In this document: positions 25,633 through 38,052 of the stretch, piece by piece
Layout of the letters: every line of letters begins with the position of its first letter
Position numbering within the stretch: position 1 is the stretch's first letter
Source: Diphasiastrum complanatum
Taxonomy: Eukaryota > Streptophyta > Lycopodiopsida > Lycopodiales > Lycopodiaceae
Direction of reading: 5' to 3'
Length of the DNA: 64,000 bases
NCBI GenBank assembly: GCA_029204225.1
Contig: CM055095.1
Span: 75,407,672 to 75,471,671, forward strand
Made by a program: the position numbers and the translations under genes
Notes under the pieces: model-generated
Database searches by the model: none
Seen by the model: only the letters and a program-made list of their open reading frames with translations
What the model was told of the DNA's origin: nothing

Positions 25633-28600
25633 AGTCGGGACACTCATAAGACAGATGTTGGTTCAATCCGACAATAGCTTCCACACACTGCAAGAAAAAG
25701 AGACATTCAGCATATGAATGTTGGCACAATTCCAAAGAAAAGCACAGATGCGAAAAACCAAATGTAGCAAAATCATCCAAAGGTGGCGAGAAGAACGACA
25801 ATGCATTCACAGTCATCGATGAAGAGCCGACCACCTACACGTAGAGCATGATTATGACATAGTGATTGACTCAGGAGCTACATCTCATATAACTTGCAAC
25901 AAGAATGTCTTGATCAACTACAGAGCATTGGAAAACACAAGAACAATGACACTGGGCAATGGGAGCAGACACGATGTCAAAGGTATCATAACTCTATAGT
26001 TCTGAACACTGTCAGGATATGTAGAGCTTTAAGGAGCACTCTATGTGCCTACGTTGAGAAGAGATCTACTCTCTGTATCGAGGATAGCAAACCTTGGAAT
26101 ACGAGTCCTATTCGATCATAATGCATGCTGAATGGTTGAATAAGCTGTTGACTGTTGGATCAAGACAAGGTAATCTATACCAAGCAAAAATCATTAGCAG
26201 CTACGATAACATATTGAATGCATCCGAGAATGAAAATCATCTCTAGCATAGATGAATGTATCATCTGAACATAGGGAGTCTCTACGACATGAGCAAAATG
26301 GAAATCATGAGTGGTCTGAAAATTACAAGTCTGGACTCCGACTCCTATGAAGCTTGTTAGAAGAGTAAGTAGCATCGAAGTCCATTTGTACATGAAGGAA
26401 GGAGATCCAAGGAAATCCTTGAGCTAGTTCACTCAGATGTCTATGGATCGATGAAAGCTGGCTCCGTTTTAGGATCAAGATATTTTCTGCCATTCATAGA
26501 TGACTATATCAAGATGAAAACAATATACTATTTAAGAAAAAATATGAAGTGTTCGATGGATTCAAGAAGTTCATAGCATTTACAGAGCAGCACACTTCCA
26601 GGAATTGTAGACCCTCAGGTCCAATAATGGACGCAAGTATTTGAGAAAAGAATTTTCAAGCTTCTGCCAAGATAGAGGAATCGAGCATCAATTGACACAT
26701 GCCTATACACCACAATATAATGGTGTAGCAGAAAGACAAAATCGAACTCTTGTCGAAGGAGCTAAATGCATGATGGATCAAGCACAATTGCCAAGTCAGT
26801 TTTGGGCTGAGGCAATTGCAATTGTTGTACACCTTCAGAACCAATCGACAATGACAACATTGGATAATAAGACGTCATATGAAATGTGGATGGGTGAGAA
26901 GCTTGATCTGTCATATGTATGAGTGTTTGGATGTGTAGCATACATGCACATAACAAAAGAAAGGAGAAGCAAACTAGATGAGAAGTCACTGCAGACAATT
27001 ATGGTCAGATATTCAAATGCATCACAGATCTATCGACTCTACAATCCAACCTCAAACAAGGTGGTAATGAACGGAGATGTAAAGTTTGACGAATCGACAT
27101 TTCTAGGAGCCAAATAATTAAGAGGCCATGAAATCTACTCAAGAATATCGATTCAAGAGAGAGTTCACGGCCAGACATCGAACCAGAATGTCAAACCACA
27201 GACTCTAGAATAGAAAACAGAAGACCATCATGTCGAAGAATTCGAAGAACAAACATACCAACAATGACAAGACATATACGTCAAATTTTGCAGCTACATT
27301 GAGGAGCCAACGACATATTTGGAAGCAATCCAAAACCCAGAAGGAGAATTTTTAAAGAAAGCAACGTCGGAAGAGATTGAATCGATGAAGCAAAATCAGA
27401 CGTGGACACTTGAACCACTTTTCGAAGGAAACAAAAAAGTCAATTGTGAATGGGTATACAAAAAGAAACTGAGATCAGATGACAGTGTCGGAAGATACAA
27501 AGCTTGACTTGTCGCTAAAGGCTACACTTAGAGGTATGGTATCGACTACTTTGATACATACTCCCTGATGGTCAAGATGTCGAGCATCCGGCTACTCCTC
27601 GCTTATGCTACGAAGTATGATCTAAAAGTACACCATATTGATGTAAGACAACCTTCCTCCATGGAGACCTAGACAAAGACATTTTCATGAAGCAGTCTGA
27701 AGGATACGAAGACTCAAACAATTGAGATTATGCATGTCGGTTGTATCGATGTATCTACGGTCTTAATCACACCTCGCGAGCTTGGTATAAGAAGCTCGAT
27801 GGTCTCTTGAAGTCTCTAGGCTTCACTCCTACACAACCTAACTCCAATGTCTATCTCAAAAGAATAGAAAAGAATTTTGTGATTTTGACAATATTTGTGG
27901 ACGATTCTCTGATGATGGAAAATTGTCTGACAATGATTAATGAAATGAAGAGTCAGATATCTATAAATAACAGGATCATACATGTAGGAGAAGTGACAAA
28001 ATGTATGGGGCTACAAATCAAAAGAGATCAAATAAGAGACCTCACGCACCTGAACCAGTCCGAATATGCTGAAAAAGTATTGAAGTGATATGGGATGATT
28101 GAGTGCAAACAAAAGGTGACATCAATGATAGGCGGAGCCAGATTGTCGAAGCATGATTGCCCAAAAGCACAGATGAGGAGAGACAAAAGATAGAGAGAAT
28201 ACCATACCAAAATTTGATCGGGAGTCTGATGTATCTTACAATTTGTACAAGACCCGATTTAGCATTCTTTGTCTATTCACTCAGTCAATTCTCCTCGAAT
28301 CCTGGCATGCAACACTGGCTGATGGCAAAATGAATTCTACAATATCTGAAAGACACCCACAATTTCGTATTGATCTACAAAAGAGAGAAAGAATTCATCC
28401 TACAACATTATAGCGATGCAAGCTGGCCTAGCAACAAAGACAACAACAAGTCCGTAACAAGTGGATGTTCGATAGTATGCGGAGCTACAATCAAGAAACA
28501 GACACTCATAGCTCAATCCTCATGCGAAGCTAATGAATACACAATACCTTCAAAGGTGGAAAATGAGGTAGTGTGGTTGAAGAGGATGTTGGAAGGGATT

Positions 28601-28852
28601 GGAATACCCAATAAAACCCCTTCCATCATGAAGATGGATTTTCAGAGTGCTATTTATTTAGCCCAGAATCATGTTTTTCATTCCAAAACGAAACATATAC
28701 CTCTAAACTATCGTCATGTTCAAGATCTGATCTCAAAAGGAGAGCTCTGTGTTGAGTTTGTAAAAACAGAGGATATGATTATAGATCTACTGACCAAGCC
28801 GCTAAACAAGCCATTGTTTACAAAACATAGAAGATCAATGGGAATTGGATGA
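25633..28852 (+). pseudogene. Ty1/copia gag-pol remnant with paired zinc knuckles
   Basis: In order: two gag zinc-knuckle relics (QCHESGHS and THCKKKRHSAYEC, each with its first Cys replaced), protease IDSGATSHITCN near 25865, pre-integrase NLYQAKIISS near 26170, integrase VHSDVYG near 26430 and FIDDY near 26500, the third motif as RSNNGRKY (Asp lost) near 26620, GVAERQNRTL near 26730, and RT from about 27319 with the catalytic IFVDDSLMM near 27900. RNase H (28370-28852) reads HYSDASWPSNKDNNKS, SSCEANEYT, TKHIPLNY, DLLTKPLNKPLF. Stops and at least two frameshifts break it, for example a TGA at 26920. The 5' LTR and the start of gag were not found. It belongs to a different copia lineage from the window's DPWWIDSGASSHM elements. 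Confidence 0.92.
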
Positions 28853-28872
28853 AGAGAAAGGTTACATCCTTC

Positions 28873-28881
28873 AAGAGGGAG
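28873..28881 (+). other. polypurine tract
   Basis: AAGAGGGAG precedes TGTTGGAGATGG at 28882, just after the RNase H stop codon. This is the expected position before a copia 3' LTR. Confidence 0.75.
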
Positions 28882-29150
28882 TGTTGGAGATGGTGAACTC
28901 ATGCAACCCTTCTCTAGCATTCCCAGAATGCAAGCCAAGAATATTTCCAAAAGTGCTTTTCATTGCTATTGATCCTCCACACATGTCTATAGTTGTCCTA
29001 ACCCATGAAATAGCTTCACACATCACAATATGTGTGACTGGGTCCTCGCAAGATTATTAATTACATTTCTGGCCTAGTTTGGAATAACGAGACGTAACTA
29101 ATAATCTCAAGGACTGGAGTACCGTGTATCCAAGTGTAGGACTATACTGA
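28882..29150 (+). repeat. 3' LTR start (right end not defined)
   Basis: Begins TGTTGGAGATGGTGAACTC directly after the polypurine tract. No second copy of this LTR occurs in the window, so the right border is a guess. Confidence 0.5.
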
Positions 29151-30814
29151 ATCCTATATGCAAGATGTGGACGTATCACTCTTCTCTCCATTGAAATGGT
29201 TTTGTCCTCAAAGCAAGAAAGAAAATCATAAACCATTAACTTTCAGATTTATCTAAAAAATCGTTATTCTTAGTCTGACTTTACATATTAGACAAGTACT
29301 TAGAGATAGAAGGATTATTTTATCTCTATTTTGGAGTAAAAATTTAAGTTTGAAAAGTACACTAAGTGATTTCCCGTTTGAATTTCACTCTCTATAAGTT
29401 AGTAATATCACCTTCATGTAAAACACTTTACATGACACACTGGATGAAGCATTATTACCTAACTCATGATATCATAGTTAAAGAAACTGACAATTATAGT
29501 CTATAATTATCCACAACCTCTTGTAGACAATTCATAAATGCTTCTTGGTAAAAATACTCCTAGAATCCAAATTTTAAGGTATAACAATACATTCAACTAG
29601 AATCTCTAGGAGGTCCATTAAGATAGCATATGATCTTAACTCAACTCTGAGTATCCTAGATACTGTCTTGAGTTCAATGCCCCTATTTTTAGCATCTCAT
29701 GCAAGAAACTAACAACCATTTAATCTTAAAAGATTTCTCTTATAACAATTAGAGATCTAGACTAGAAACTGTTCCCAAGCATTTACAAACTATAATCTAT
29801 CATCGAATACCAAACAAGAATGTTTGTGACACTCAAATGTTCTTAGTTCATTGGAGTTAAAAGATTTAGATTTTCAACATACTGATCTGAATTTCTAACT
29901 CATTTAATAGATCAAGAATTACTCAATATATTTAAGAATGGTCATATTTTATTGTAATCTCTTTTTAATAATTAAGTATCTATTTATGATTTGTCGATCA
30001 CAAATACTCAGATTCTTATGATTCGTCAATCATAATTTACTGGAATTCAAGACCAAACTTAATCATTAAAGGATACTAGAGTGTATTTCCAACATAACTC
30101 AGGAAATATAAGAATCATTCCAAAATCTTTTTCCATGAAAGAAATACTGAATTTTTAGAATATTTTCCAAACCAGATTCTTAATAGAAATGCAAGATATT
30201 AAAGTTCTATAGGCCACAGATAAATAAAGATAGAAAGCATACCAAAATAATACTAATAACCATCTTCAACTACGAAGCACTTTAGATTCCTATCTAGAAC
30301 TAAATCTAGACACCCAAAGTTTTGTTGAATATAGATTAAGTTGTCATTCTTAAGTTAAGTGGTCATTCTTAATCATTAATATTTGCTATCCAATTGAGCT
30401 CTCTAGGGTACAATCACTAATGAGCTGAGTCTATTCCTTGACTGAGAAATCCTCTATACCAAGAAAATCGGATATCCTATGTGCATAGCTCACAAATCAT
30501 GCGTCTTACAAGCAATATAACTCCAAACAAATAGTTACTGGTGAATTTTCTTCAGACTGATCATTTTTTTAACTTCATCTAGGAGTAAACCAGCTACTCA
30601 AGGCAATTGCCAATGATTTAGAAATCTCAAATGTCTAGGAGCAAATCTCAATTATACTAGTACAATACCACATTCAGTTTCTCATCCAAACCATTTCTAG
30701 GTTAACTAATAAATCTTCCACAAAAATATCTGTTAACTCTGAAATATCTATTCCAAACAATACTTTGTCATATGTCTATGTTTACCGACTGGTTTGTTTT
30801 TAATTTTGGAACTC
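29151..30814. other. no gene recognised
   Basis: Very AT-rich sequence with no coding signal. It may include the rest of the LTR that starts at 28882. Confidence 0.4.
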
Positions 30815-31440
30815 CTCTAATGATATGCAGTGAGCACATTATCTAAGTATATGTCCAATCCAGGCCTACAACATTGGAAGGCTCTGCAAAGAGTACTAAA
30901 GTACATTCAAGCTACGAAGCACTATGAATTGAGCTATAATGGTAATATAGAAACTGCACTCATTTTAGTCACCTATTCAGATTCGGATTGGGCAGGAGAC
31001 GTGGATACCAGAAAATCCATATCAAGTTATATTCGTTTCCTTGCAGGAGGACCCATTTCATGGAACAACAGAAAGCAAAAATGCAATTCGTTGTCCTCTA
31101 CAGAATCCGAATATGTTGCAGCTACATCAGCAGTGAAGGAGATAATATGGCTAAGAAGGCTACTACAGGATCTGCAATTTCCATAGATCAGTCCAACAAT
31201 ACTCCAGTGCGACAATCAGAGTTGCATAGATCTATCTCTAAACCCATGAACTCATAATAGAACTAAGCATATAGAAGTTCAGTTCCATTTTCTTAGAGAG
31301 TTGGAATAAAGATGTTGTGCTAGTTTACTGTCATACAAACAGTATGTTGGCTGATATTTTGACAACACCATTGTCTAGAGATAAACATTCTACCTTAGTA
31401 GATATCATTAATCTCAGTTGCAGTTCAGATTCATAGCAGT
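30815..31440 (+). pseudogene. copia RNase H fragment
   Basis: The frame opens inside the late RT/RNase H region: STLSKYMSNPGLQHWKAL, YSDSDWAGDVDTRKSIS, LSSTESEYVAATSA, EIIWLRRLL. It stops at 31187. Degraded downstream residues match the usual C-terminus (RTKHIEV-like near 31265, MLADILTTPLS near 31345). Everything 5' of RNase H is missing, so the copy is strongly 5'-truncated. Confidence 0.9.
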
Positions 31441-31445
31441 AAGCT

Positions 31446-31455
31446 TAAGGGGGAG
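31446..31455 (+). other. polypurine tract
   Basis: TAAGGGGGAG precedes TGTTGGAG at 31456 and follows the RNase H relic, a textbook copia arrangement. Confidence 0.85.
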
Positions 31456-32085
31456 TGTTGGAGTTTAATCTTACTCCTACTCTTCCTGACTGACCTTCTT
31501 CCTTCTCTCAATTTTATTCTCTCAAATGAAACCTGTAGAAAATGAACTGTTTTTCAACAATTTGCATATTTAAACTGTTTGTCTCAACAGTCTACATTTT
31601 TCTTCGCAATTTCTAACAGGCGAAAAACCCGACACCCGACACTGTCGCCTTTCCACCTTCGAGCCATCCTGAACAACTAAGTGTTTTGCGACACTTGTGC
31701 TAACTCGGTTTTTAGACCATTTCAGACACTTCCAGAAATGCGACATTGCTTCATGAAAAATGCAAAAAGACGGCAAAGGCAAAAAATGCGACATTGCATT
31801 TTTACATGCAATTTCTTGACAGGCGACAAAGGCGAAAAATGTGACGCTGCATTTTTACGTGCAATTTTTGACAGGCGACAAAGGCGAAAAGTGCGACATT
31901 GCATTTTTACACGGGATTCCACACAGGCGACAATTGAGAGGTTGCCCTTAAGTAAAGACAAAGGCCAAAATCCAAGGAGTGTCGTGACAACCGTCTGCAA
32001 ATTTACAAGGGATCCCAAGTACAGACCATTCTTTCTTCACGCTCCAATAACAACTGTTCTAATTAGTCAGTTAAGCAGTTGTTAA
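31456..32085 (+). repeat. 3' LTR with internal 52-bp tandem repeats (right end not defined)
   Basis: Starts TGTTGGAGTTTAATC after the polypurine tract. Inside it, units of 52-53 bp built on TGCGACATTGCATTTTTAC and GACAGGCGACAAAGGCG start near 31737, 31787, 31840 and 31892. They are about four copies, the last incomplete. The LTR probably extends past 32085, but no second copy shows where it ends. Confidence 0.6.
31735..31930 (+). repeat. tandem repeat, period 52-53 bp, about 4 units
   Basis: TGCGACATTGC and TGTGACGCTGC recur at 31787, 31840 and 31892, with a more diverged first unit near 31737. Each unit carries a palindrome-prone TGCATTTTTAC..TGCAAT. The open frame across it is a by-product of the unit lengths. 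Confidence 0.9.
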
Positions 32086-33569
32086 GCGACCTTGTAAATG
32101 TAAAGCTAGAATAATAAGATCTTCCAGTTGCTATAAGTAAATGAGCGATTGAAGAAGACTAAGCATGCAGAGATGCATGTGGATACTCCAGCAGCGATCA
32201 AACAACCAAAACAGGTCTTCTAGTAGCTGACTCCTCAGAGTTAGTGATTATAGAGAGGGAGATGTATTTAGAACTTTAGCAATTCATTTGAGTATGCAAG
32301 TAGGATCATGCACTTATCAGCACAATTGTATTGTGATCCGATTGTTGTGTTACAACATTATAATACAGATTTGCTACTGTTCTACATCTTTGCATTCTTG
32401 TTGAATGAAACTAACTCTCAATCCTCTTACACAAACATCATTATAAGAAAATGTATGGTTGTCTTGATGCCTAAGTTATTTTTACATTCTCTTCATATCA
32501 GGTTATCAGCATAAGAGGATTGCATCGCTATCTCAGACGTCTAATCATTTTTGCAATCTCTCTTTCATGGTAGTCTAAGACTTCTACACTGATAATCTTA
32601 TTCAGCACAAAAGAACATCGCAATCTCTGATCTCTAAGTTCCGAGATCTTTTAATAAGAATATTGTTTTTATCAGTTGGCATCAACATCTAAGCAACAAG
32701 GGCAAGATCATTTATGCCTCACTCAAGAAACAAGAATGATCAAGGAGCTCAAGGATGCATCAAACTTATGGAAGCTATTCTCATTAAAGCCTGGAATAGA
32801 TGCATTACACAAAAAGCTCCCTTCTACAAAGGGGGAGTCTCTTAAATAAGCAAGAGAGCTCCTTAGGTGGCATTTCCACATTACAAAAATTACAAGTGGA
32901 ATTATCCTCTCCACTAGAGATCACCATCAAAAGGCGGCTCACTTTACTTTTCTAAAAGGTGCCTACTTGCATTTAGTACATTTGCCTAGAAATTCTAGTT
33001 CCTACATGGTCATTCCATATTTTGGGATTCACCGTGAGGCTTACACAATTTATGTCCGTCATGCTTAACTAGTACTTCTTGGCTCTCATGCTCAGCTCTC
33101 AGTCTTCATTTATCTCGTCTTCTCATAGACCTCCTCGATCTAAGGTGAGAGGTTCTCTTGGGTAGCTCTAGCGAGTATCTTGGGGATTCGTCAGAATCAA
33201 CCAACAACATCCCACCCCTATGTGTTGCAGGACCCACTATAACTCATATTGGATGATATTGCTCCACTTCCGCATTGGCATCTTTAATTGTCACTTGGAA
33301 AAGCGTAGATCCACATTTGCTTTTGTAAAATCAAGTGCTTATTTCCACCGTTCTTTACCAAAAAACTATTTCCACAAATTTCTACAATTTAACCAAAATG
33401 TCCTATTGTTACAAATGGTTGCTTTTTTCAAAATTGGAGAGCTCCCAGCAACTTCACAACCTTGCATGCTTGAGTGCTTCCTTTTTGCCTTTTTTTTCTC
33501 TTTTTGTAACCTGTATCTGCCATGGATGGCTTCACTTCTAGTTGCTTTGTAGATTCTATTTTTCTTGGA
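32086..33569. other. no gene recognised
   Basis: Sequence without recognisable domains. An AAAGGGGGAG at about 32828-32837 resembles a polypurine tract but is not followed by a TG-led LTR. Confidence 0.4.
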
Positions 33570-34640
33570 GGTCTTGCCAGATATTCATCAATTGTCTTGG
33601 CACTCTTTGTATCCTCCATTTGCTTCTAGGTGTTTCCTTAGTTCTTCTCCCAGTTGAAGTTCCATTCTTGTCGATGCTCTTCCCTTGATGACAGGAGGAT
33701 AATCTTCGATTGATAGTTTGCACAAATCTTGGTTATCAATCTTAGTGAATTCAAACATTTTGGTGGATACTTGGTTAGAAGGTAAAGACGGGTTCTGGAA
33801 GTTGGATTGGCTAGGGGTTTAGTAGAAGGGCAAAGGAACTGATAATACTACTACTACATCCTTGGACCCTTGCAATGTCGAGCTTTGACCACTACTTAAT
33901 TTGGTGAGGTGCTCACTTTGTCCTACAGACTCATTGTTGTCTTTGTTTTTTTCTTTTCTACAGTTTCTTCTTCCTTTGATCCATTACTTTTGGATCTCTT
34001 TGGGCTTCATAGGAGCGGATTCAGCAATCATTTCTCCAAAGAGTTTCTTTTGATCAAGATCAAATGGACTCATCTATTGCTTAGGTTTCTTCCTTTCCTC
34101 CTCAGCCTCTTGGCTCTTTCTCTTTATTTTTTCGAGTTGCTTCATCTGCTTCCTTAAATCTTGTTTCTAGCCAACCATCCATTGTAGGTGGTAGTTGGTC
34201 TCTGCAAGACACTTGTAATGATCTCTTAGCCATTTCGGTAAAACTATTAGGATTTGAAAAAATTGGGGATTTCTTTGATGGAACGATGATAGACAAAGAG
34301 ATGGAAGGTAGGATGGTAGTGGTGGCATTGATAGATGGTGTAAACGATAGCCATGAGAGTAGTAAATGTAGATGTTGTGGAAAGAGTGCTGGTTAATGGG
34401 AATATGGATGATGTGGATGAAATTTTCCAATGCTTGTACTTTCCATCTTTTGAAGGATCTCCGTCATGACTGGGGTACTTCTTCTGATTGAGTCACTTTG
34501 GATTGCCCATATGCCTTCTTAGCCTTGTCTTTTTCGTCTTTAATGTTGTGGCCTTGGCTGTCGATTTTGCTCATGTTGTTGTTTTCAATGTGGCTTCTCC
34601 CGTGGAGGCCTACAAACCCATACTCTCCTCCCAAAAAAAA
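33570..34640 (-). pseudogene. charged ORF remnant, possibly retroelement gag
   Basis: Minus-strand frames interrupted by stops read, from the right, SKIDSQGHNIKDEKDKAKKA, then MAKRSLQVSCRDQLPP, WLETRFKEADEATRKNKEKE, then EFTKIDNQDLCKLSIEDYPP and RMELQLGEELRKHLEA. The composition is Lys/Glu-rich, as in many plant gypsy gag proteins. It lies on the same strand as gypsy-like relics at 35540-36735, but in an order that does not fit one intact element. The assignment is by composition and context only. Confidence 0.25.
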
Positions 34641-35539
34641 ATCTGTTGGTGGAAATTTTGTTACCCAGAACCTGCATGCTCAAGATTGAATCATCATTTG
34701 GAACACGTAGTTGAAACATGTTGAACATGTAGATTGAACAAATTTTAACTAAATTTGTCTCAATTTTGTTGTAGTTGACTCAAAATCTAATATGGCAATG
34801 AGATTCAAGAATCAAGTTTGAAGTGACATGGATTTTGCAAATCTGTAATATGCAGAAAAAAATCCTAAACTCACTACAAGGTGATCTGGAGATGGATAGA
34901 TGGATGAGAATACATTCTTGAGATACTCTACAAGATGACTCTCATGCAATGGCTAACCCTTGTGAAATAAAAGTAAATCCAAAAATGACATGCAAGCACA
35001 AGAAAATAACATGTGAAGGAGACACTGAAAAAGTGGATCACATAAAAAATAAATAAGGTAAAGAGTTGATATTTGCAGAGCAGCATGTGGAACAAAAATT
35101 TCATTGATCAATTTTGATACGGCACCATGATAATTGCAATTGTCCACTGTGAGTTAGAGTAATGAAAAATTCAGACATTCCCTTGTCAAAAACAAGGCAG
35201 GATTGGGTACACTAAATCTACTGTCATTGATAGCAAATGTTGTAAGATATAAGTGGAAATGCATGGAATGGGAAGATACTATTTCCTAAGTACTTCTTTG
35301 ATCAAGAGATTTATAAATGAATTTCATATAGATTTCTTATTCCCATAGTTGTTTGGTATATCTACTTTTTGGAAAATTAAATGATCAAATTTGTCTAAGG
35401 CCTTTGAAATTTTTTCAAAATGTGGAATGGCAAATAGATCTGAGGTTGCAGAAGGGCAAAGAAAAGTTCAATTCCCTAAAGAGGGTGCTCTTAGTTGGAA
35501 ATTGTAGCAAGTGACGGAATATCTATTTCACCGTCTTTT
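34641..35539. other. no gene recognised
   Basis: AT-rich sequence without known coding motifs. Confidence 0.35.
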
Positions 35540-36170
35540 GGCAAGAACTCATTTCATCATTGGTGTCTCTGTTCCATTATTGATTTGGGTAATCTCATAG
35601 TAATGTAGCAACAGGGTTAGCGTTTGGTGGATATGGTGCTCATGGTGTGTGGTCGTGAGAATCCTAACCGGATTCGTATCTGATGTGGCGGGTAGGTAGG
35701 ACCTTACTTGGTTGCTTTGGACAGTCTTTGAAACTGTGTTTTCTAACACGGTCAAGACATTTGGCATGGTGCTTTGTTTTGACCATACAATTAACCATAA
35801 AGTGGCATGATTCATTGTAGATGAAGCATATGTTTTTCAGTGGCCCTTGTGAATCTCATAACCATGTTGTATGTCTAGGAGTTCTGGATTGTCTGGACGG
35901 TGTTGTGATAAGGCAAGGATTGTCCAGAGTTGGATGGTTGGTTTTCATGTCATTGTATGGAATGGACTTGAATATGCTGATATGAAGGGCAATCATTAAC
36001 AGGATGTGTAGCCCGGTAGTGTGGGCACCAGATATTTCATCTATAAGATACTTGTTCAGTGGGTAGGTGACTAGGCATATGGCTTTGGATAGACGTCAAG
36101 GTGTCTCAAAACTCCTTAGTGAGTTTCTCCATTTGCAGTTGGTGTTGCTAGTTAAGCAACTCCATCTGTG
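35540..36170 (-). pseudogene. gypsy-type gag remnant with multiple zinc-knuckle relics
   Basis: On the minus strand, interrupted frames contain WCPHYRATHPVNDCP (about 36045-36000), CFIYNESCHFMVNC and CLDRVRKHSFKDC (about 35830-35715). These fit CCHC zinc knuckles. In the first and second the second Cys is Tyr, and in the third it is Arg. The first and third have three residues before His instead of four. Several in-frame stops are present. A Ty3/gypsy RNase H relic lies just upstream on the same strand. Confidence 0.5.
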
Positions 36171-36399
36171 ATTTCCAAAGCTATTCTCAAGTACCCTCGT
36201 TCAGCTTCAATTCAGGGATAGAAACACGATGTGCTTTCCGTTCCTAGAGTCATCAACATCAGATCCTTTGTCTTCCTTCTGGATGGCATCAAACATAGCT
36301 AACTTCAAGCTCGTATATTTGTCATTGGATCTAAGCTCGCATCTAATCCATCTTGGAACGACTAAAAACCAGATGATTTTGGTACTGTACTAATATAGA

Positions 36400-36735
36400 A
36401 CAAGGCAACATCCAGTAACTCATCATCAGGTTGGGTTGTAGTTCTTCTCTTTGATTCGCGACACATGATCTACCATATAACATGGCTTTTCCTTGCATAC
36501 CACTATCCAGAAATCAAACTTCAACAATACTAGCAACCAATGAGTGATTCACCCTGTGTTGCAAGTTTTATTAAATAGATAGAACAAGGGTTGATGGTCC
36601 GTATAAAATGCAAAATGTGTGGCCATCAAAGAGTGTCTAAACTTCTTGAACACATAGATCATGGCCAGTGCTTCCCGCTCTATGGTTGAGTAGTTCATTT
36701 CTGATTCACTGAGATGTCGGCATCGAATTTTCTAG
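36400..36735 (-). pseudogene. Ty3/gypsy RNase H domain remnant
   Basis: Minus-strand frame reads NYSTIEREALAMIYVFKKFR, FAFYTDHQPLFYLFNK, then after one TGA THWLLVLLKFDFWIVV and MVDHVSRI. These are the hallmark blocks of gypsy RNase H (YSTTEREALA, FYTDHQAL, ADHLSR in family consensus). No RT precedes it at 36740-37470 and no integrase follows, so this is an isolated fragment of a Ty3/gypsy element. It is too broken to appear as a long open frame. Confidence 0.88.
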
Positions 36736-37470
36736 TATTGTATGTCTGGATGAATCCCATTTTAATACTTTTGGCACTTTTGTTTCAACACTATTGAGTT
36801 GAACATGTGTGTTTATTAGCTCACAATTTGTGTGTCTTTTACTCCCATGTTTGGGATATACAGAAATTCAATGGAAAGTATTAATTCAGCAATGTTGGTT
36901 TGTGTGCAAGTTGTTTGAGAAAGAGAAAGAGAGAGTTTTTTGAAGATAGTCAACATTCCCAATTCTAGAAAGGAGTGTAGCCCTTGTTTTTTCCCTGTTG
37001 AAGGCATGGTATCATAAACGGTTCTTTGCTGAACTTGAAACATCTACAAAGAAGGCCATGCTGATGGGAGGGAGCATTGTGGTGACATTCTTGAATAGGA
37101 TACAACCATATGGTTCAAGAATTTTGACTAACACTCTTCATGCTTTCTTTCTATCTCTTTCATTCTTGGTGTGTTCTTGGTACTTTTGGTTCTCCTAGAG
37201 TACCAAAGTTTTGTGGGTTGTTGGTACTTTTTTGTTCGTGGTACTCCAAGATATTTTTGTTCTTGGTTCTATAATTTTTTGTGTTTGAGATACTTATTTG
37301 TTATACTAAAGTATCGAAATTGGTACTATTGGTTGTTGTCTTAGTCTAAATCTCAATAAAAAAGACTTACCAGAATTGAGCTGAGATCTAAAATCTGATA
37401 CTACTGAGCTAAAATTTGAAATCTATCATTTTCCTTCTCTGATCTCGCATAATCAAGTACAAATAGCCGT
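36736..37470. other. no gene recognised
   Basis: Contains many TTGGTACT and TTCTTGGT words at 37140-37330, also seen at 38780-38960 inside the HAD-like gene remnant. It may be 5' flank or intron of that gene. Confidence 0.4.
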
Positions 37471-38052
37471 ATGTCGACTAAGAGCCACCCTGTGGGTAGT
37501 TTCTTGCATGAAGACCAGCAGTTGAACAAGGACCCAAACGTGGATTCAACGATAAATGAAGTACTGGAAGAACTTTCAAAGCTCAAGGATGATATAGACA
37601 ACCTTACCGTAGAACAGCCCCACCATCAGACAGCAGAGGGCAAAACAGACAAGGAAAAAATCACTATTGACATAGATGAGTTGGATGAAGATATGGAGAA
37701 AGAGCGGGACCAGCAGGAGCATCAAGAGCAGGACCATCATCAAGACCATGCATAGCAAGACCAGCAACAAGACCAAGAGCAGCAAGACTAGCAAAATCAG
37801 CAACAAGACCAAGAGTAGAAAGGCCAGACACAGCAGGACCACCAGACAGCGCAAGACCAACAGGAGAATGTGTATGTGGATGTAGAAAATGAAGGGGTAG
37901 GTGATGAAGCTGAAGGGCCCCAAATAGGGGAAACAATAGGGGAGGAGGCCAGAGTGGAGAAGCTAAAACACCGCACACTTATGAACGTAAGGCAGGTGAA
38001 GATCTGTGTGATGATACTCTGTTATCAGAGTTATATCCCCTTAAAAAAATAA
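37471..38052 (+). pseudogene. acidic, Gln-rich N-terminal region, probably of the HAD-like gene
   Basis: One plus-strand frame begins MSTKSHPVGSFLHEDQQ and passes through a Leu/Asp-rich helix-like part (INEVLEELSKLKDDIDNL), an acidic segment (DELDEDMEKE) and a Gln/Asp/His tract. It is interrupted only by three TAG codons (37753-37755 and two more before 37820), each where CAG is the neighbouring pattern. Past 37960 a second frame reads PHTYERKAGEDLCDDTLL, so a frameshift is likely. It lies 260 bp upstream of the HAD motif block on the same strand, so I take it as that protein's N-terminal region. That link is inference; it could also be a separate low-complexity protein. Confidence 0.4.

Noticed and set aside
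31681..32085. 134-codon plus-strand frame with repeated MRHC/RAIF-like units
   Set aside because: It lies inside an LTR, and the repetition comes from the 52-bp DNA tandem repeat; both strands are open for the same reason.
32820..32850. AAAGGGGGAG as another polypurine tract
   Set aside because: It is not followed by a TG-led LTR and no pol end precedes it.
33909..34157. Hydrophobic plus-strand frame with signal-like start
   Set aside because: It is antisense to the Lys/Glu-rich minus-strand frame, which automatically gives Leu/Phe-rich translation.
37576..37923. Leu-rich minus-strand frames resembling membrane segments
   Set aside because: They are the antisense of the CAG/GAC-rich Gln tract on the plus strand.
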